A stretch of 57,379 nt of DNA from Chloroflexota bacterium (GTDB lineage Bacteria; Chloroflexota; Dehalococcoidia; Bin125): contig VXQZ01000043.1 in NCBI GenBank assembly GCA_009838735.1, positions 1-57,379 on the forward strand. Direction: 5' to 3'. The translations under genes and the position numbers were made by a program. A model generated the notes under the pieces. It was not told the DNA's origin. It ran no database searches and saw only the letters and a list, made by a program, of their open reading frames with translations. Numbering within the stretch: the first letter of the stretch is position 1; every line of letters begins with the position of its first letter. Below, one piece after another: positions 44,032 to 53,998 of the stretch.

Positions 44032-44146
44032 GACGTGCTCCTTTCTCGGCAGGGTAGCGATGGTGTTTCATTTCGCTCCGGCGGGACACTCCGGCTGGGC
44101 TAGGATTTGCGCCAACCGAACCAATCAGAACGGACGGGTGCAGCTG

Positions 44147-44935
44147 ATGGTCGAAGGAAGGTTGTCGGGCAAGACGTGCGCCGTGACTGGGGCCGCCAGC
44201 GGGATTGGCCGGGCGATCGCTGTGCGACTGGCGAGCGACGGGGCGCACGTCGCTGCGATCGATCTGAATCTGGCCGGGGCGCTGCTGGTGACTGAGCAAA
44301 TCGAGGCGGCGGGCGGTGCGGCCTCCGCATGGGAGTGTGACGTCTCCCAGCGCGCCAGCGTGCGATCGAGCCTCGAAGCGATCGTCCAAGCGACAGGCGG
44401 GCTGGATGTGATCTTCAACAACGCGGGGATCGCCGAGATCCGCCCGTTCATGGAGGTTGGCGAGGAGCACTGGAATCGGCTGATGACGGTCAACGGCCTA
44501 GGCGTGCTGATCTGCATGCAGGAGGCAGCGCGCCTGATGATCGAGCAGGGGCACGGCAAGATCATCAACACGGCCTCAATCGCCGGCAAGGAGGGCTACG
44601 ACATCCAGCCGCACTACTCCGCTACCAAGTTCTCCGTCGTGGCGCTCACGCAGGCGGGCGCGCGCGCCTTTGCGCCACACGGGATCACCGTGAACGCGAT
44701 CTGTCCGGGAATTGTCGAGACTGAGCTATGGGAGGGTCTGGACGAGGACTTCATGAGGTTCGGAATCACCGAACGTCCGGGAGAGGGGATGGAGCGGTTT
44801 AGCGAACGCATCCTGCTCGGACGCACCGCGACTCCGGAGGACATGGCCGGTCCGGCGGCGTTCCTCGCCTCTAGCGATTCCGACTACATCACCGGGCAAT
44901 CGCTGATGGTCGACGGGGGCATGGTGTTGCAATAG
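44147..44935 (+). CDS. Short-chain dehydrogenase/reductase (2)
   Basis: This 262-residue SDR has TGAASGIG, NNAGIAEI, the Tyr/Lys in YSATK, and PGIVETELWEG; relatives include meso-butanediol and sorbitol dehydrogenases. The start at 44147 was preferred because the longer frame is noncoding. The enzyme and the divergent SDR share a 115-base promoter region. Confidence 0.88.
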   Translation: MVEGRLSGKTCAVTGAASGIGRAIAVRLASDGAHVAAIDLNLAGALLVTEQIEAAGGAASAWECDVSQRASVRSSLEAIVQATGGLDVIFNNAGIAEIRPFMEVGEEHWNRLMTVNGLGVLICMQEAARLMIEQGHGKIINTASIAGKEGYDIQPHYSATKFSVVALTQAGARAFAPHGITVNAICPGIVETELWEGLDEDFMRFGITERPGEGMERFSERILLGRTATPEDMAGPAAFLASSDSDYITGQSLMVDGGMVLQ

Positions 44936-45056
44936 TCCGACCGACTGGCAAGCGCTGAACACTGCCCGTTCGGGATTCATAACTGCGCGAACAGGAATAG
45001 AAGACTTCAATGGCAACGGCAAGACGTGCTCAATAGCACTGGCTACAGTGTGTTGG

Positions 45057-46163
45057 ATGACCGACCAAGAACACAGCAGCCCGCTTGTGCATCTGGCGTT
45101 GCGCGACCGGCACATGGCCCAGGGAGCGCGCTTCGCTCCCTTTGCCGGCTGGGAGATGCCGCTCCAGTACGAGGGCATCGTGGCCGAACACCTCGCCGTG
45201 CGCGAACGCGTCGGCGTGTTTGATGTTTCGCACCTGGCCAGAGCGTGGGTCGAAGGACCCGATGCGGACGAGCTGTTGCGCTCGGTGACAACGTTCGACG
45301 TCACAACCTTGCCCGTCGGCCAGGCGCATTACTCGCTTTACTGCAATGAGACCGGCGGAATCGAGGACGATGTCTTCATCTACCACCTGCCCGGCGAACG
45401 CTGGCTGGTGATTCACAACGCCGCGAACGCCGACCGCGACTTCGAACGGCTGCGAGCCGTTGCGGGGAATGCGGCGTCGGAGGTCACTCCGGAAACCGTG
45501 ATGCTCGCCATTCAGGGACCGGAGGCGATTGGGCTGCTGGGCACCGTCGTGAGCGCGGAGATCCCGTCGATGCAGCCGAGGGAGTGCGCCGAGCTGGACT
45601 GGCGGGGAACCTCGGTGTTGTTTGCTCGTACGGGCTACACGGGGGAAGACGGCGGGGAGTGCATCGTCGACGCGGAGCATGCCGGAGCCCTGTGGGACGC
45701 GCTGATTGATGGCGGCGCGACGCCGGCCGGACTGGGCGCGCGCGACACGCTGCGACTGGAAGCAGCCTTGCCGCTTCACGGCAGCGACATCGACGCGACC
45801 ACACATCCGTACGAGGCTGGCCTGGGATTTGCCGTGAGCCTTGATGACGGCGCCCCGTTTACGGGACGCGAGGCGCTCGCCGCGTTGAAGGCGCAGCCTC
45901 GAACCCGACGTCTGGCCCACCTGGCGGCGCGGGCTCGCGGCGTGATCCGGGCCGGGTTCGCAGTGCGAGAGCCCGGTGGGACGGAACCAATCTGCTGCCT
46001 GACCAGCGGCGCATACAGCCCGAGCCTGCGTCTCGGAATCGGTATGGCTTACCTGCCGGTTGAGCAGGCAACGCGCGGGACCATGCTTGAGGTTGACGTC
46101 AGGGGACGGGCGCTGCCGGTCGAAGTGGTTCGCCGCCCGTTCTATCGAAAGCCGGAGGACTGA
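45057..46163 (+). CDS. Glycine cleavage system T protein (aminomethyltransferase)
   Basis: GcvT transfers the methylene group from the aminomethyl-lipoyl H protein to tetrahydrofolate. The 368-residue protein has FAPFAGWEMPLQY near the start, FDVSHL, ARTGYTGEDGGE and the RDTLRLEAALPLHG region. The ATG 45057 is favoured over an upstream GTG. It is the first gene of a four-gene operon with gcvH, gcvPA and gcvPB; no glycine riboswitch is visible upstream. Confidence 0.93.
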   Translation: MTDQEHSSPLVHLALRDRHMAQGARFAPFAGWEMPLQYEGIVAEHLAVRERVGVFDVSHLARAWVEGPDADELLRSVTTFDVTTLPVGQAHYSLYCNETGGIEDDVFIYHLPGERWLVIHNAANADRDFERLRAVAGNAASEVTPETVMLAIQGPEAIGLLGTVVSAEIPSMQPRECAELDWRGTSVLFARTGYTGEDGGECIVDAEHAGALWDALIDGGATPAGLGARDTLRLEAALPLHGSDIDATTHPYEAGLGFAVSLDDGAPFTGREALAALKAQPRTRRLAHLAARARGVIRAGFAVREPGGTEPICCLTSGAYSPSLRLGIGMAYLPVEQATRGTMLEVDVRGRALPVEVVRRPFYRKPED

Positions 46164-46567
46164 TGACGATGGAATATGAGATACCCGCAGACCTGCTCTA
46201 CACGCCAGACCACGAGTGGTTGCGCCGCGACCCCGACCGTGAGGACGAAGTCACGATCGGCATTACCGAGTTCGCCCAGGAGCAGCTGGGCGATGTGGTC
46301 TACCTGGAACTGCCGACTGAAGGGACCGAGCTGACGGCCGGCGCGCCGTTCGGCGAGATCGAGTCGGCGAAGACGGTGGCTGAACTGTTCGCGCCGGTCA
46401 GCGGCGAGCTGATCGGCGTCAACGGAGAGCTGGAAGACCGTCCCGAACTGGTCAACGAGTCGCCCTTCGACGAGGGCTGGATCGTCCGCGTGCGAACCTC
46501 CAAGGTCGACGAGTTGGACAGCCTGCTGGACGCCGACGCCTATCGGGCGCTGATTCCGGAGGACTAG
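46163..46567 (+). CDS. Glycine cleavage system H protein
   Basis: GcvH carries the lipoyl arm between the P, T and L proteins. The 134 residues include YTPDHEWLR, the lipoylated Lys in ESAKTVAELFAPVSG, and a GW segment near the C-terminus. The start overlaps the gcvT stop by one base (TGATG) with GGAGGA upstream. Confidence 0.95.
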   Translation: MTMEYEIPADLLYTPDHEWLRRDPDREDEVTIGITEFAQEQLGDVVYLELPTEGTELTAGAPFGEIESAKTVAELFAPVSGELIGVNGELEDRPELVNESPFDEGWIVRVRTSKVDELDSLLDADAYRALIPED

Positions 46568-46569
46568 CG

Positions 46570-47916
46570 GTGGTCTCGCCGCACCCGTACATACCCGCGA
46601 CCGAAGCGGATCGGGCGCGGATGCTCGAGCGCATCGGCGTTGACGATCTTGACGCCCTGTTCGCCGACCTGCCGCCGGCCTTTCGTGATCCCGCGATCGA
46701 CCTGTTGCCAGCGCTGACCGAACCCGAGTTGATAGCGCTGCTCGCCGATCGCGCGGGGCAGAATGCAGCGCCATCGCGACCCAGCTTCCTCGGCGCGGGC
46801 GCGTATCGACGCTCGGTCCCTTCGATCGTCTCCCATCTGCTCAGCCGCTCCGAGTTTTCGACTGCCTACACGCCGTATCAGCCGGAGATCAGCCAGGGCA
46901 CGCTGCAGTCGGGATTCGAGTTCCAGTCGGTCGTTTGTGAGTTGACCGGCATGGACGTGGCCAACGTCGGGCTCTACGACGTTGCCAGCGCCACCGCCGA
47001 AGCCTGCCTGATGGCCGCGCGCACGACGAAGCGTCAGGCGGTCGCGCTGCTGGAACCGATTCATCCGGGCACGGCCGGCGTGGTCAACACATACGCCCGC
47101 GGAGCGGGCCTGCGTGTCGACGCGCTGGCTACGGCGAACGGGCTGAGCGATGACCACGCCTGTCTTGTGGTCCAGCAGCCGGACTTCCTGGGAACCATTG
47201 TCGACCTCGAACCGCTCGCGAACGCCGCTCACGACGTTGGCGCGCTCCTCGTTGTGGTCGCCGATCCGTTTGCTCTGGGCATGCTCAAAGCGCCGGGCGA
47301 CGCCGGGGCCGACATCGTCACCGGAGAGGGGCGCGATCTGGCCGGCGCACCGGCATTCGGCGGACCGTCGCTGGGCCTGTTCGCTGCCGGGTTGCCCTAC
47401 CTGCGGCAGATGCCCGGTAGGATCGTGGGCCGGACGAGGGAACTACATCCGTCCAACGACGGCGAACCGCGTACCGGCTACGTGTTGACCCTGCAGGCCC
47501 GCGAGCAGTTCATCCGGCGCGAACGGGCGACATCCAACGTGTCGACCGCGCAGGCGCTGATCGCCCTGGGCTTCACCATTGCGGTCCAGGCGCTGGGCCC
47601 GCGCGGTCTGCGCGAGTCGGCCGAGCTGTGCTACCAGCGCGCGCACGACGCCGCGCGGCGCATCGCAGCGCTGGCCGGATACGTCCTGTGCGAACGAGGA
47701 CCATGGTTCCAGGAATTCCTCGTGCGCGGTCCGATCTCGGCGCCAGAGCTGAGCGCGGCGCTGTCCGAACGAGGAATCACGGCCGGCCTCGACGTTTCCG
47801 ATCGGCCAGAACCTGAAGCGCGCGATGCGCTGCTCTTCTGCGTGACCGAGGCGACGCCGAATACGCATGTCGACGCACTGATCGCAGCGCTGGCGGCGAT
47901 CGGTGACGAGGTATGA
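46570..47916 (+). CDS. Glycine dehydrogenase (decarboxylating) subunit 1
   Basis: This is the first half of the split P protein, which decarboxylates glycine with PLP. The 448-residue protein has the segments FLGAGAYRRSVPSIV, YTPYQPEISQGTLQ and a YDVASATAEA stretch typical of GcvPA. It starts with GTG two bases after the gcvH stop. Confidence 0.93.
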   Translation: MVSPHPYIPATEADRARMLERIGVDDLDALFADLPPAFRDPAIDLLPALTEPELIALLADRAGQNAAPSRPSFLGAGAYRRSVPSIVSHLLSRSEFSTAYTPYQPEISQGTLQSGFEFQSVVCELTGMDVANVGLYDVASATAEACLMAARTTKRQAVALLEPIHPGTAGVVNTYARGAGLRVDALATANGLSDDHACLVVQQPDFLGTIVDLEPLANAAHDVGALLVVVADPFALGMLKAPGDAGADIVTGEGRDLAGAPAFGGPSLGLFAAGLPYLRQMPGRIVGRTRELHPSNDGEPRTGYVLTLQAREQFIRRERATSNVSTAQALIALGFTIAVQALGPRGLRESAELCYQRAHDAARRIAALAGYVLCERGPWFQEFLVRGPISAPELSAALSERGITAGLDVSDRPEPEARDALLFCVTEATPNTHVDALIAALAAIGDEV

Positions 47917-49421
47917 CGGCGCCCGGGCCTGCACGCGAGGACTTCGGCGACCGCCTGAGTGTCGATCGAAGCGTGCCCGGCAGGCGGGCGGTCGATGTCC
48001 CCACATGGAACGGCTCAGAGACCTCCCTTCCCGATCCATCCCTGCTGCGGGACAGCCTGCGTCTGCCGGAGTTAAGCCAGGGCGAACTGGTTCGCTACTA
48101 CACCGCGCTCTCGGAACGCAACTACGGCATTGATTCAGGCACCTACCCGCTCGGCTCCTGCACGATGAAGTACAACCCCAAGATCAACGATCTGATCGCC
48201 TCCCAGCCGGGCTTCGCCGACGCGCATCCACAGGCCCGCGAAGAGGACGTGCAGGGCACGCTGCGTACGTTGCTCGAACTTCGCGACGGTCTGGCGGAGG
48301 TCACCGGTCTGCCGCACGTGAGCCTGGCCCCGGCGGCCGGAGCGCAGGGCGAGTTGGCCGGCGTGCTGATGATCTCGTCGGCGCTTGAGGACCGTGGAGA
48401 GCACGACACGCGGCGCCGCATCCTCGTCCCCGACTCGGCGCACGGCACCAATCCGGCGACCGCGGCGATGGCCGGCTACACAGTGACCCATCTGCCGACC
48501 GCCGACAACGGCTCGCTGGACCGAGCCGCGATCGAGCAAGAACTCGATGAAACCGTCGCAGCCGTCATGGTCACGGTGCCGAACACGCTGGGACTCTGGG
48601 AACAGGGGATCGAGGAGGTCGCCGGACTGATCCACGATGCCGGCGCGTATCTATACGCCGACGGAGCGAATCTGAACGCGATCATGGGACGCGTGCGCTA
48701 CGGCGACCTGGGCTTCGACGTCGCCCACCTCAACCTGCACAAGAGCTTCAGCACGCCGCACGGCGGCGGCGGACCCGGCGCGGGACCGGTCTGCTGCACC
48801 GAAGAGTTGGCGCCCTATCTGCCGACGCCGGTGCTGGATGAGTGCGACGACGGCGTCGTCCGGTTGCTCGCGCCCGAGCGCAGCATCGGTCAACTGCAGC
48901 AGTTCCACGGCAACGTCGGTGTGCTGCTGCGCGCCTACGCCTACCTGCGAGCCCTGGGACTGGATGGTCTGCGCGCGGTCTCCGGCCAGGCGGTGCTGAA
49001 CGCCAACTATCTGCGGACTCTGCTGCATGGTCACTACGACCTGCCCTACGACCGCCCGGTCCTGCACGAAGTGGTCTTCTCCGGCTCACGCCAACGACGC
49101 CAGCACGACGTACGCACCTACGACATCGCCAAGCGCCTCATCGATCATGGATTCCACCCGCCGACGGTGTACTTCCCACTGATTGTTCCCGAAGCGTTGA
49201 TGATCGAGCCGACGGAGACAGAACCGCCGGAGGCGATTGAGGCGCTCGCCGATGCCTTGATTGCGATCGCGGAGGAGGCGGCCGAGGACCCCGACACGCT
49301 GCACGGCGCCCCATGGAGCGCGCCGATCGGCCGGCTCGACGAAACCGCCGCCGCGCGGCGACCGGTCCTGCGCTGGCAGGACATTGACGTCTCGGAGTCG
49401 ATCTCCCGGTTGTCTCGGTAA
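47913..49421 (+). CDS. Glycine dehydrogenase (decarboxylating) subunit 2
   Basis: GcvPB carries the PLP lysine of the P protein, in LNLHKSFSTPHGGGGPG. Other landmarks are YPLGSCTMKYNPK and PDSAHGTNPATAAM. It overlaps the gcvPA stop by 4 bases (ATGA). Together the four genes form a glycine cleavage complex without a lipoamide dehydrogenase gene nearby. Confidence 0.95.
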   Translation: MTAPGPAREDFGDRLSVDRSVPGRRAVDVPTWNGSETSLPDPSLLRDSLRLPELSQGELVRYYTALSERNYGIDSGTYPLGSCTMKYNPKINDLIASQPGFADAHPQAREEDVQGTLRTLLELRDGLAEVTGLPHVSLAPAAGAQGELAGVLMISSALEDRGEHDTRRRILVPDSAHGTNPATAAMAGYTVTHLPTADNGSLDRAAIEQELDETVAAVMVTVPNTLGLWEQGIEEVAGLIHDAGAYLYADGANLNAIMGRVRYGDLGFDVAHLNLHKSFSTPHGGGGPGAGPVCCTEELAPYLPTPVLDECDDGVVRLLAPERSIGQLQQFHGNVGVLLRAYAYLRALGLDGLRAVSGQAVLNANYLRTLLHGHYDLPYDRPVLHEVVFSGSRQRRQHDVRTYDIAKRLIDHGFHPPTVYFPLIVPEALMIEPTETEPPEAIEALADALIAIAEEAAEDPDTLHGAPWSAPIGRLDETAAARRPVLRWQDIDVSESISRLSR

Positions 49422-49464
49422 GGCGAGTACGCTCACTTCTGGATGAAGTGGTAGCCGATTGACC

Positions 49465-50568
49465 ATGGCCAACCGTCCGCTTGCTCAGCTCAGGGAGCGC
49501 CGCCCCGACCTGGCCGGCGCAGCCGAGTCGACGTTGCCTCGTCTGCTGGAGCCAGTTGCCTGGGGGATCCTGACTGCCGGTCTGATCGCGCTGGTGCTGG
49601 TCAATCTGGCCCTGGGCGCGTTCGATGTTGAGTTGCCGCGGATCATCGGCGTGCTGTTCGGCAAGGTCGGGATCGATCTCGGCATCGACTACACGACCCG
49701 CGAGGAGGCCGTTGTCTGGGTGATCCGGGTGCCGCGCATGCTGATGGCTGCCGCAGTCGGGGCCGGCCTGGGCATCTCCGGAGCCGCGCTGCAGGGACTG
49801 TTTCGCAATCCGCTCGCGGATCCCGGACTGATCGGCGTCTCGAGCGGCGCGGCATTCGCGATTGCGGTGTCGGTGGTCGTCGGCATTTCCGCCTGGGGAC
49901 TGTTTGCGCTGCCGCTCGCCGCGTTCATCGGCGGACTGACCCTGACGTTTCTGATTTACGGATTCGCACGACGCGGAGGCCGGGCTCAGATGGCCACGAT
50001 GCTGCTGGTCGGAATCGCGGTCAACGCGCTGCTCGGTGCGGCAATCAGCTTCATCATCTCCTTCTCGGACGATGAAGAACTGCGCGACATCGTCTTCTGG
50101 TTGCTGGGCAGCCTCGCCGGTTCGCTCTGGGAGTACGTCTACTCCGCGGGACCGCTCATCCTGTTTGCGATCGCTGTGTTGGTTCGCCAGGCGGGGGCGC
50201 TGAATCTGCTGTCGCTGGGCGACTCCGAGGCTCGACACCTGGGCGTGCCGGTCCAGCGAACCCAGCTCCTGATCGTGACGGCCGCCGCGATGGCCACCGG
50301 AGCCGGTGTCGCCGTCGCCGGTGTGGTCGGATTCATCGGCCTGATTGCCCCGCACATCGTGCGCCTGGCGGTCGGGCCGGATCACCGCCGGCTGATGCCT
50401 GCCAGCGCCATGGCAGGAGCGATCCTGGTGCTTGGCGCCGACCTGGCCTCGAGAACCATTGCCGCGCCGGCGGAACTGCCCCTTGGCGTGCTCACCGCCA
50501 TGATCGGCACGCCGGTCTTCCTCTTCCTGATCGACCGTTCTCGTCGCAGCCTGGCGTCCGGATTCTGA
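49465..50568 (+). CDS. FecCD/BtuC-family ABC permease
   Basis: This is an inner-membrane permease with about ten helices, of the iron-siderophore/haem/B12 uptake family. It has VPRMLMAAAVGAGLGISGAALQ, NPLADPGLIGVSSGA, GFIGLIAPHIVRL and a GVLTAMIGTPVFLFL end, all classic. ATG 49465 is preferred to the TTG two codons before. No substrate-binding protein or ATPase lies beside it, so it is an orphan here. Confidence 0.92.
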   Translation: MANRPLAQLRERRPDLAGAAESTLPRLLEPVAWGILTAGLIALVLVNLALGAFDVELPRIIGVLFGKVGIDLGIDYTTREEAVVWVIRVPRMLMAAAVGAGLGISGAALQGLFRNPLADPGLIGVSSGAAFAIAVSVVVGISAWGLFALPLAAFIGGLTLTFLIYGFARRGGRAQMATMLLVGIAVNALLGAAISFIISFSDDEELRDIVFWLLGSLAGSLWEYVYSAGPLILFAIAVLVRQAGALNLLSLGDSEARHLGVPVQRTQLLIVTAAAMATGAGVAVAGVVGFIGLIAPHIVRLAVGPDHRRLMPASAMAGAILVLGADLASRTIAAPAELPLGVLTAMIGTPVFLFLIDRSRRSLASGF

Positions 50569-50660
50569 CGATTGCGCCTGCTGCGCATGCCAGCAAGCGC
50601 TTCGATAGGCTGTCCGACGGAACTCATTCGTCCCCCGATAGCTGAGAAACGCGGTGCAGC

Positions 50661-51791
50661 GTGAAGTCACGACAGATTCGCTCCAAGGTGACCAGTGACG
50701 GGCAACTCGTCCTCTCACTCGATGACGCGGAAGTCCCTCCGCCCGGCCCGGACGAGGTCATAATTCGCGTCGAGGCGTCGCCAATCAATCCGTCCGACCT
50801 GGGACTGCTAATCGGTCCGGCCGACATGAGTCGTGCGCAGGTGTCGGGCCCGCCCGAGAATCCCGTCGTCACCGCCCCGATCGCTCCTGGACTGCTGTCG
50901 TCGCAGTCCGACCGCTTCGATATGTCACTGCCGGCCGGCAACGAGGGCGCTGGCGTGGTCGTGGAGGCGGGTTCGAGCGACGCGGCCCAGGCATTGTTAG
51001 GTAAGACCGTGGCCGTGATCGCGCGTGAGATGTATGCGCAATACCGCCTGGTCAAGGTCGGCCAATGCCTCGAGCTGCGCGAGGGCACGACCCCGGAGCA
51101 GGGAGCTTCCTGCTTCGTCAATCCGCTCACGGTGCTGGGGATGGTCGAGACCATGCGGCTTGAGGGTCACACCGCGCTCGTACATACCGCAGCGGCGTCA
51201 AACCTTGGCCAGATGCTGCAGAAGGTCTGCAACAACGAGGGCATCGAGCTCGTCAACGTGGTCCGGCGTCCGGAACATGTCGAACTGCTTCGCGGGATCG
51301 GGGCGCGCTACGTCTGCGACACGAGCTTGGACAGCTTCGAAGACGATCTGATCGAGGCACTGACCGAGACCGGCGCGACGCTCGCGTTCGACGCGACCGG
51401 CGGCGGTCCGCTGGCGAACCAGCTGCTCCATTGCATGGAAGTTGCGGCGAAAGCCAAGGATCCCGGCTTCAATCGCTACGGATCCAACATACACAAGCAG
51501 GTCTACATCTACGGAGGCCTAGACACCTCGCCAACCGTGCTGCATCGCAGCTATGGCCTGGCCTGGGGACTGGGCGGCTGGCTGCTCACGCCGTTCCTGG
51601 AGCGAGTCGGCCCGGAAGCAGCTGAGCGTCTCCGCCAACGAGTCGCCGACGAGGTCACAACGACGTTCAAGAGTGAGTACGCCAAGGAGATCTCATTGGC
51701 CGAAGCCCTCGACCTCGACAACATCGCCGTCTACAACAAGCGTGCGACGGGCGAGAAGTACCTGATCAATCCAAACAAGGATCTCGATTAG
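50661..51791 (+). CDS. Zinc-independent MDR-family oxidoreductase (quinone oxidoreductase-like)
   Basis: This 376-residue medium-chain dehydrogenase has [11 protein letters not shown], an NEGAG loop, and the NADPH-binding stretch [14 protein letters not shown]. The structural-zinc Cys pattern is absent, which fits the quinone oxidoreductase/enoyl reductase branch. It starts with GTG. It is convergent with an SDR and shares a 4-base stop overlap. Confidence 0.85.
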   Translation: MKSRQIRSKVTSDGQLVLSLDDAEVPPPGPDEVIIRVEASPINPSDLGLLIGPADMSRAQVSGPPENPVVTAPIAPGLLSSQSDRFDMSLPAGNEGAGVVVEAGSSDAAQALLGKTVAVIAREMYAQYRLVKVGQCLELREGTTPEQGASCFVNPLTVLGMVETMRLEGHTALVHTAAASNLGQMLQKVCNNEGIELVNVVRRPEHVELLRGIGARYVCDTSLDSFEDDLIEALTETGATLAFDATGGGPLANQLLHCMEVAAKAKDPGFNRYGSNIHKQVYIYGGLDTSPTVLHRSYGLAWGLGGWLLTPFLERVGPEAAERLRQRVADEVTTTFKSEYAKEISLAEALDLDNIAVYNKRATGEKYLINPNKDLD

Positions 51792-52552
51792 CCCCGACCG
51801 TAGAGCGGCATCTTCGTCGCCATCACGGTGATGAACGGCACGTTGGCGTCGAGCGGCAGATTCGACATGTAGACGATCGCATCCGCGACGTGCTCGACAT
51901 CGAACGTCGGCTCGGCCATCCGCTCGCCGCTGGGTTGCGGAACGCCGCGTCCCATGCCACCGGTCATCTCGGTCAGCGCATTGCCGATGTCGATCTGCCC
52001 GCCGGCGATGTCGTACTTGCGTCCATCGAGCGCGATCGACTTGGTTAGGCCAGTTAGCGCATGCTTGGTCGAGGTGTAGGGCGCAGAGTTGGGCCGCGGC
52101 CGATCGGCCGAAATCGAGCCATTGTTGATGATCCGTCCGCCGCGTGGATCCTGATCCTTCATGATCCGGAACGCTTCCTGGGTGCAGAGAAACGCGCCGG
52201 TCAGATTCAGATCGACGACGCGTTGCCATTGCTCCAGGGTCAGATCCTCCAGCAACACGGGCGGCGACCCGCCGCCGGCGTTGTTGAACAGCATGTCCAA
52301 CCGTCCGTAGGTCTCACGCACCTGAGCGAAGAGTGAAGCCACACCGTCGGCATTGCTGACATCGGCGGCGACCGCGAGGGTCCGAGCCGCATCATCGCCG
52401 GCCATCGCCTGAGTTTCTTCGAGACGTTCGATCCGCCTGCCGTTGAGCACCACCGTCCAGCCATGGCGGAGCAGGCCCAGCGCCGACGCCCGTCCGACGC
52501 CGGAGCCTGCTCCGGTGATCACTGCGATCCGTTCGGTCGCGGAGTCAGTCAT
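51788..52552 (-). CDS. Short-chain dehydrogenase/reductase (3)
   Basis: This 254-residue SDR has [19 protein letters not shown] (active-site Tyr/Lys) and a C-terminal GRG. It lies 23 bases after the hydroxypyruvate isomerase gene, transcribed in the same direction, which may make it part of a glyoxylate or hydroxy-acid pathway; that is inference. Confidence 0.88.
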   Translation of the reverse strand: MTDSATERIAVITGAGSGVGRASALGLLRHGWTVVLNGRRIERLEETQAMAGDDAARTLAVAADVSNADGVASLFAQVRETYGRLDMLFNNAGGGSPPVLLEDLTLEQWQRVVDLNLTGAFLCTQEAFRIMKDQDPRGGRIINNGSISADRPRPNSAPYTSTKHALTGLTKSIALDGRKYDIAGGQIDIGNALTEMTGGMGRGVPQPSGERMAEPTFDVEHVADAIVYMSNLPLDANVPFITVMATKMPLYGRG

Positions 52553-52575
52553 CGCTCAATCCCTTCAAACCTTCG

Positions 52576-53334
52576 TCAAGCCTCGTTGGATATGCCGTAG
52601 GACCGCGCCCAGCTCAGGCCCTCGAGTGTGCCCGCGCGCGGGCGGTACTCGCATCCGACCCAGCCGTCGTAGCCCAGTTCGTCGATCTTCGACAGCAAGA
52701 ACGGATAGTTGATCTCCTGCTGATCGTCAGGTTCGTTCCGGCCGGGAACTCCGCTGATCTGGATGTGCCCGATCAGATCGAAGTGGGCGGCGATGCTGTC
52801 TGCCAGGCGGCCTTCCATGATCTGCATGTGGTAGATGTCGTACTGCATCCGCACGTTGTCGCGCCCGACCTGTTCGATGATCCGCCGCGCCTGTGCGCTG
52901 CCCATCAGGAAGTACCCCGGGTTGTCGACCGTGTTCAACGGCTCGAGCATCACTTGCACACCCTGAGCCGCCGCCTCGTCGGCCGCCCAGCGCACGTTGT
53001 CGATGAAGGTCGTTTGGGCTTTCGGATCGTCCGTCCGACCCGCCAGGCAATGAATCCGCCCGCACTCCAGCGCCTCCGCATACGACAATGCCTTGGCCAG
53101 TCCGTCCCGAAAGGCTTGCTCTTCCCCAGGAACGGCGGCGACGGCGACCGGCATGTTGATCAGTGCCACCTGCAGGCCGGCGTCGGCAATACACTCCGCC
53201 AGCCGCGGCGCGGGCTCCGAATACGGCGCCTGGATCTCGACCGCGCGGAATCCCGATGCAGCTGCCTTCGCGAAGCGCTCCGGCAACGCGACTTCGTTGA
53301 ACATCCAGGACACGCTCGCGGCGAGGTCGGGCAT
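52576..53334 (-). CDS. Hydroxypyruvate isomerase-like TIM-barrel protein
   Basis: Hyi interconverts hydroxypyruvate and tartronate semialdehyde. The 252-residue protein has LEPLNTVDNPGY, QYDIYHMQIMEG, GHIQISGVPGRNEP and a GCEYRP segment, the metal and substrate residues of the family. The name fits, though related sugar isomerases share the fold. Confidence 0.88.
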   Translation of the reverse strand: MPDLAASVSWMFNEVALPERFAKAAASGFRAVEIQAPYSEPAPRLAECIADAGLQVALINMPVAVAAVPGEEQAFRDGLAKALSYAEALECGRIHCLAGRTDDPKAQTTFIDNVRWAADEAAAQGVQVMLEPLNTVDNPGYFLMGSAQARRIIEQVGRDNVRMQYDIYHMQIMEGRLADSIAAHFDLIGHIQISGVPGRNEPDDQQEINYPFLLSKIDELGYDGWVGCEYRPRAGTLEGLSWARSYGISNEA

Positions 53335-53386
53335 GGCGGCATACTAAGGGCTGCTCGAGATTCAACCCGGCGAGTCCGGACCCGCC

Positions 53387-53902
53387 ATGGACCAGACGTA
53401 CTTCTCCGCAAAAGTCGAAAAGCGCATCAGTGCCATACATGGCCGAGGCCTGTTCGCCCTCGAACCGATCGCCGGAGGTGAGATCGTCGTCGTCAAGGGC
53501 GGTCACGTCATGACCAGGACTCAACGGGACAACGTCTCTCTTGAGCTGGGACCGGCCGAGATCCAGATCACCGAGGACCTGCATATCGGCCCCATCACGT
53601 CCGAGCAGCGCGAGCGCGGCATGATGCATCTCAACCACTCCTGTGAGCCAAATCTCGGACTACAGGGACAGATCGTCTTCGTCGCCATGCGAGACATCGC
53701 CGAGGGCGAAGAACTGACCATCGACTACGCCATGACCGACGACGAGCCGTACGAAATGCCCTGCGACTGCGGAGCTGAGGCCTGTCGAAGCACCATCACC
53801 GGCTACGACTGGAAACAACCCTCACTGCAGCGCAAGTACGACGGCTACTTCTCCTGGTTCATCCAACGACGGCTGCCCCACACAGACAGCGGAGAATCCT
53901 GA
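53387..53902 (+). CDS. SET-domain protein-lysine methyltransferase-like protein
   Basis: The 171-residue protein has the SET core: IHGRGLFAL near residue 18, LNHSCEPNLG (the SAM-binding NHS..PN motif) and GEELTIDYAM. A post-SET Cys cluster CDCGAEACRSTITG follows. SET proteins methylate lysines on proteins; bacterial members are less common and their targets mostly unknown. It is divergent from hyi. Confidence 0.87.
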   Translation: MDQTYFSAKVEKRISAIHGRGLFALEPIAGGEIVVVKGGHVMTRTQRDNVSLELGPAEIQITEDLHIGPITSEQRERGMMHLNHSCEPNLGLQGQIVFVAMRDIAEGEELTIDYAMTDDEPYEMPCDCGAEACRSTITGYDWKQPSLQRKYDGYFSWFIQRRLPHTDSGES

Positions 53903-53998
53903 TTCTCTCGGGAGTTTGGGCGCAGAAAACGGATAGATTCGCCCTTCGCCCCTGCCTACGTTGTCCGTATCAGCACCTCAACGAATCGAGTGTGGCTC

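Noticed and set aside
41864-44470. 868-codon minus-strand open frame
   Set aside because: It crosses several well-supported genes and an intergenic region and shows no family pattern; long spurious frames are expected at this GC content.
44936-45056. Possible glycine riboswitch before gcvT
   Set aside because: The gap is only about 120 bases and I see no paired aptamer cores or characteristic conserved loops.
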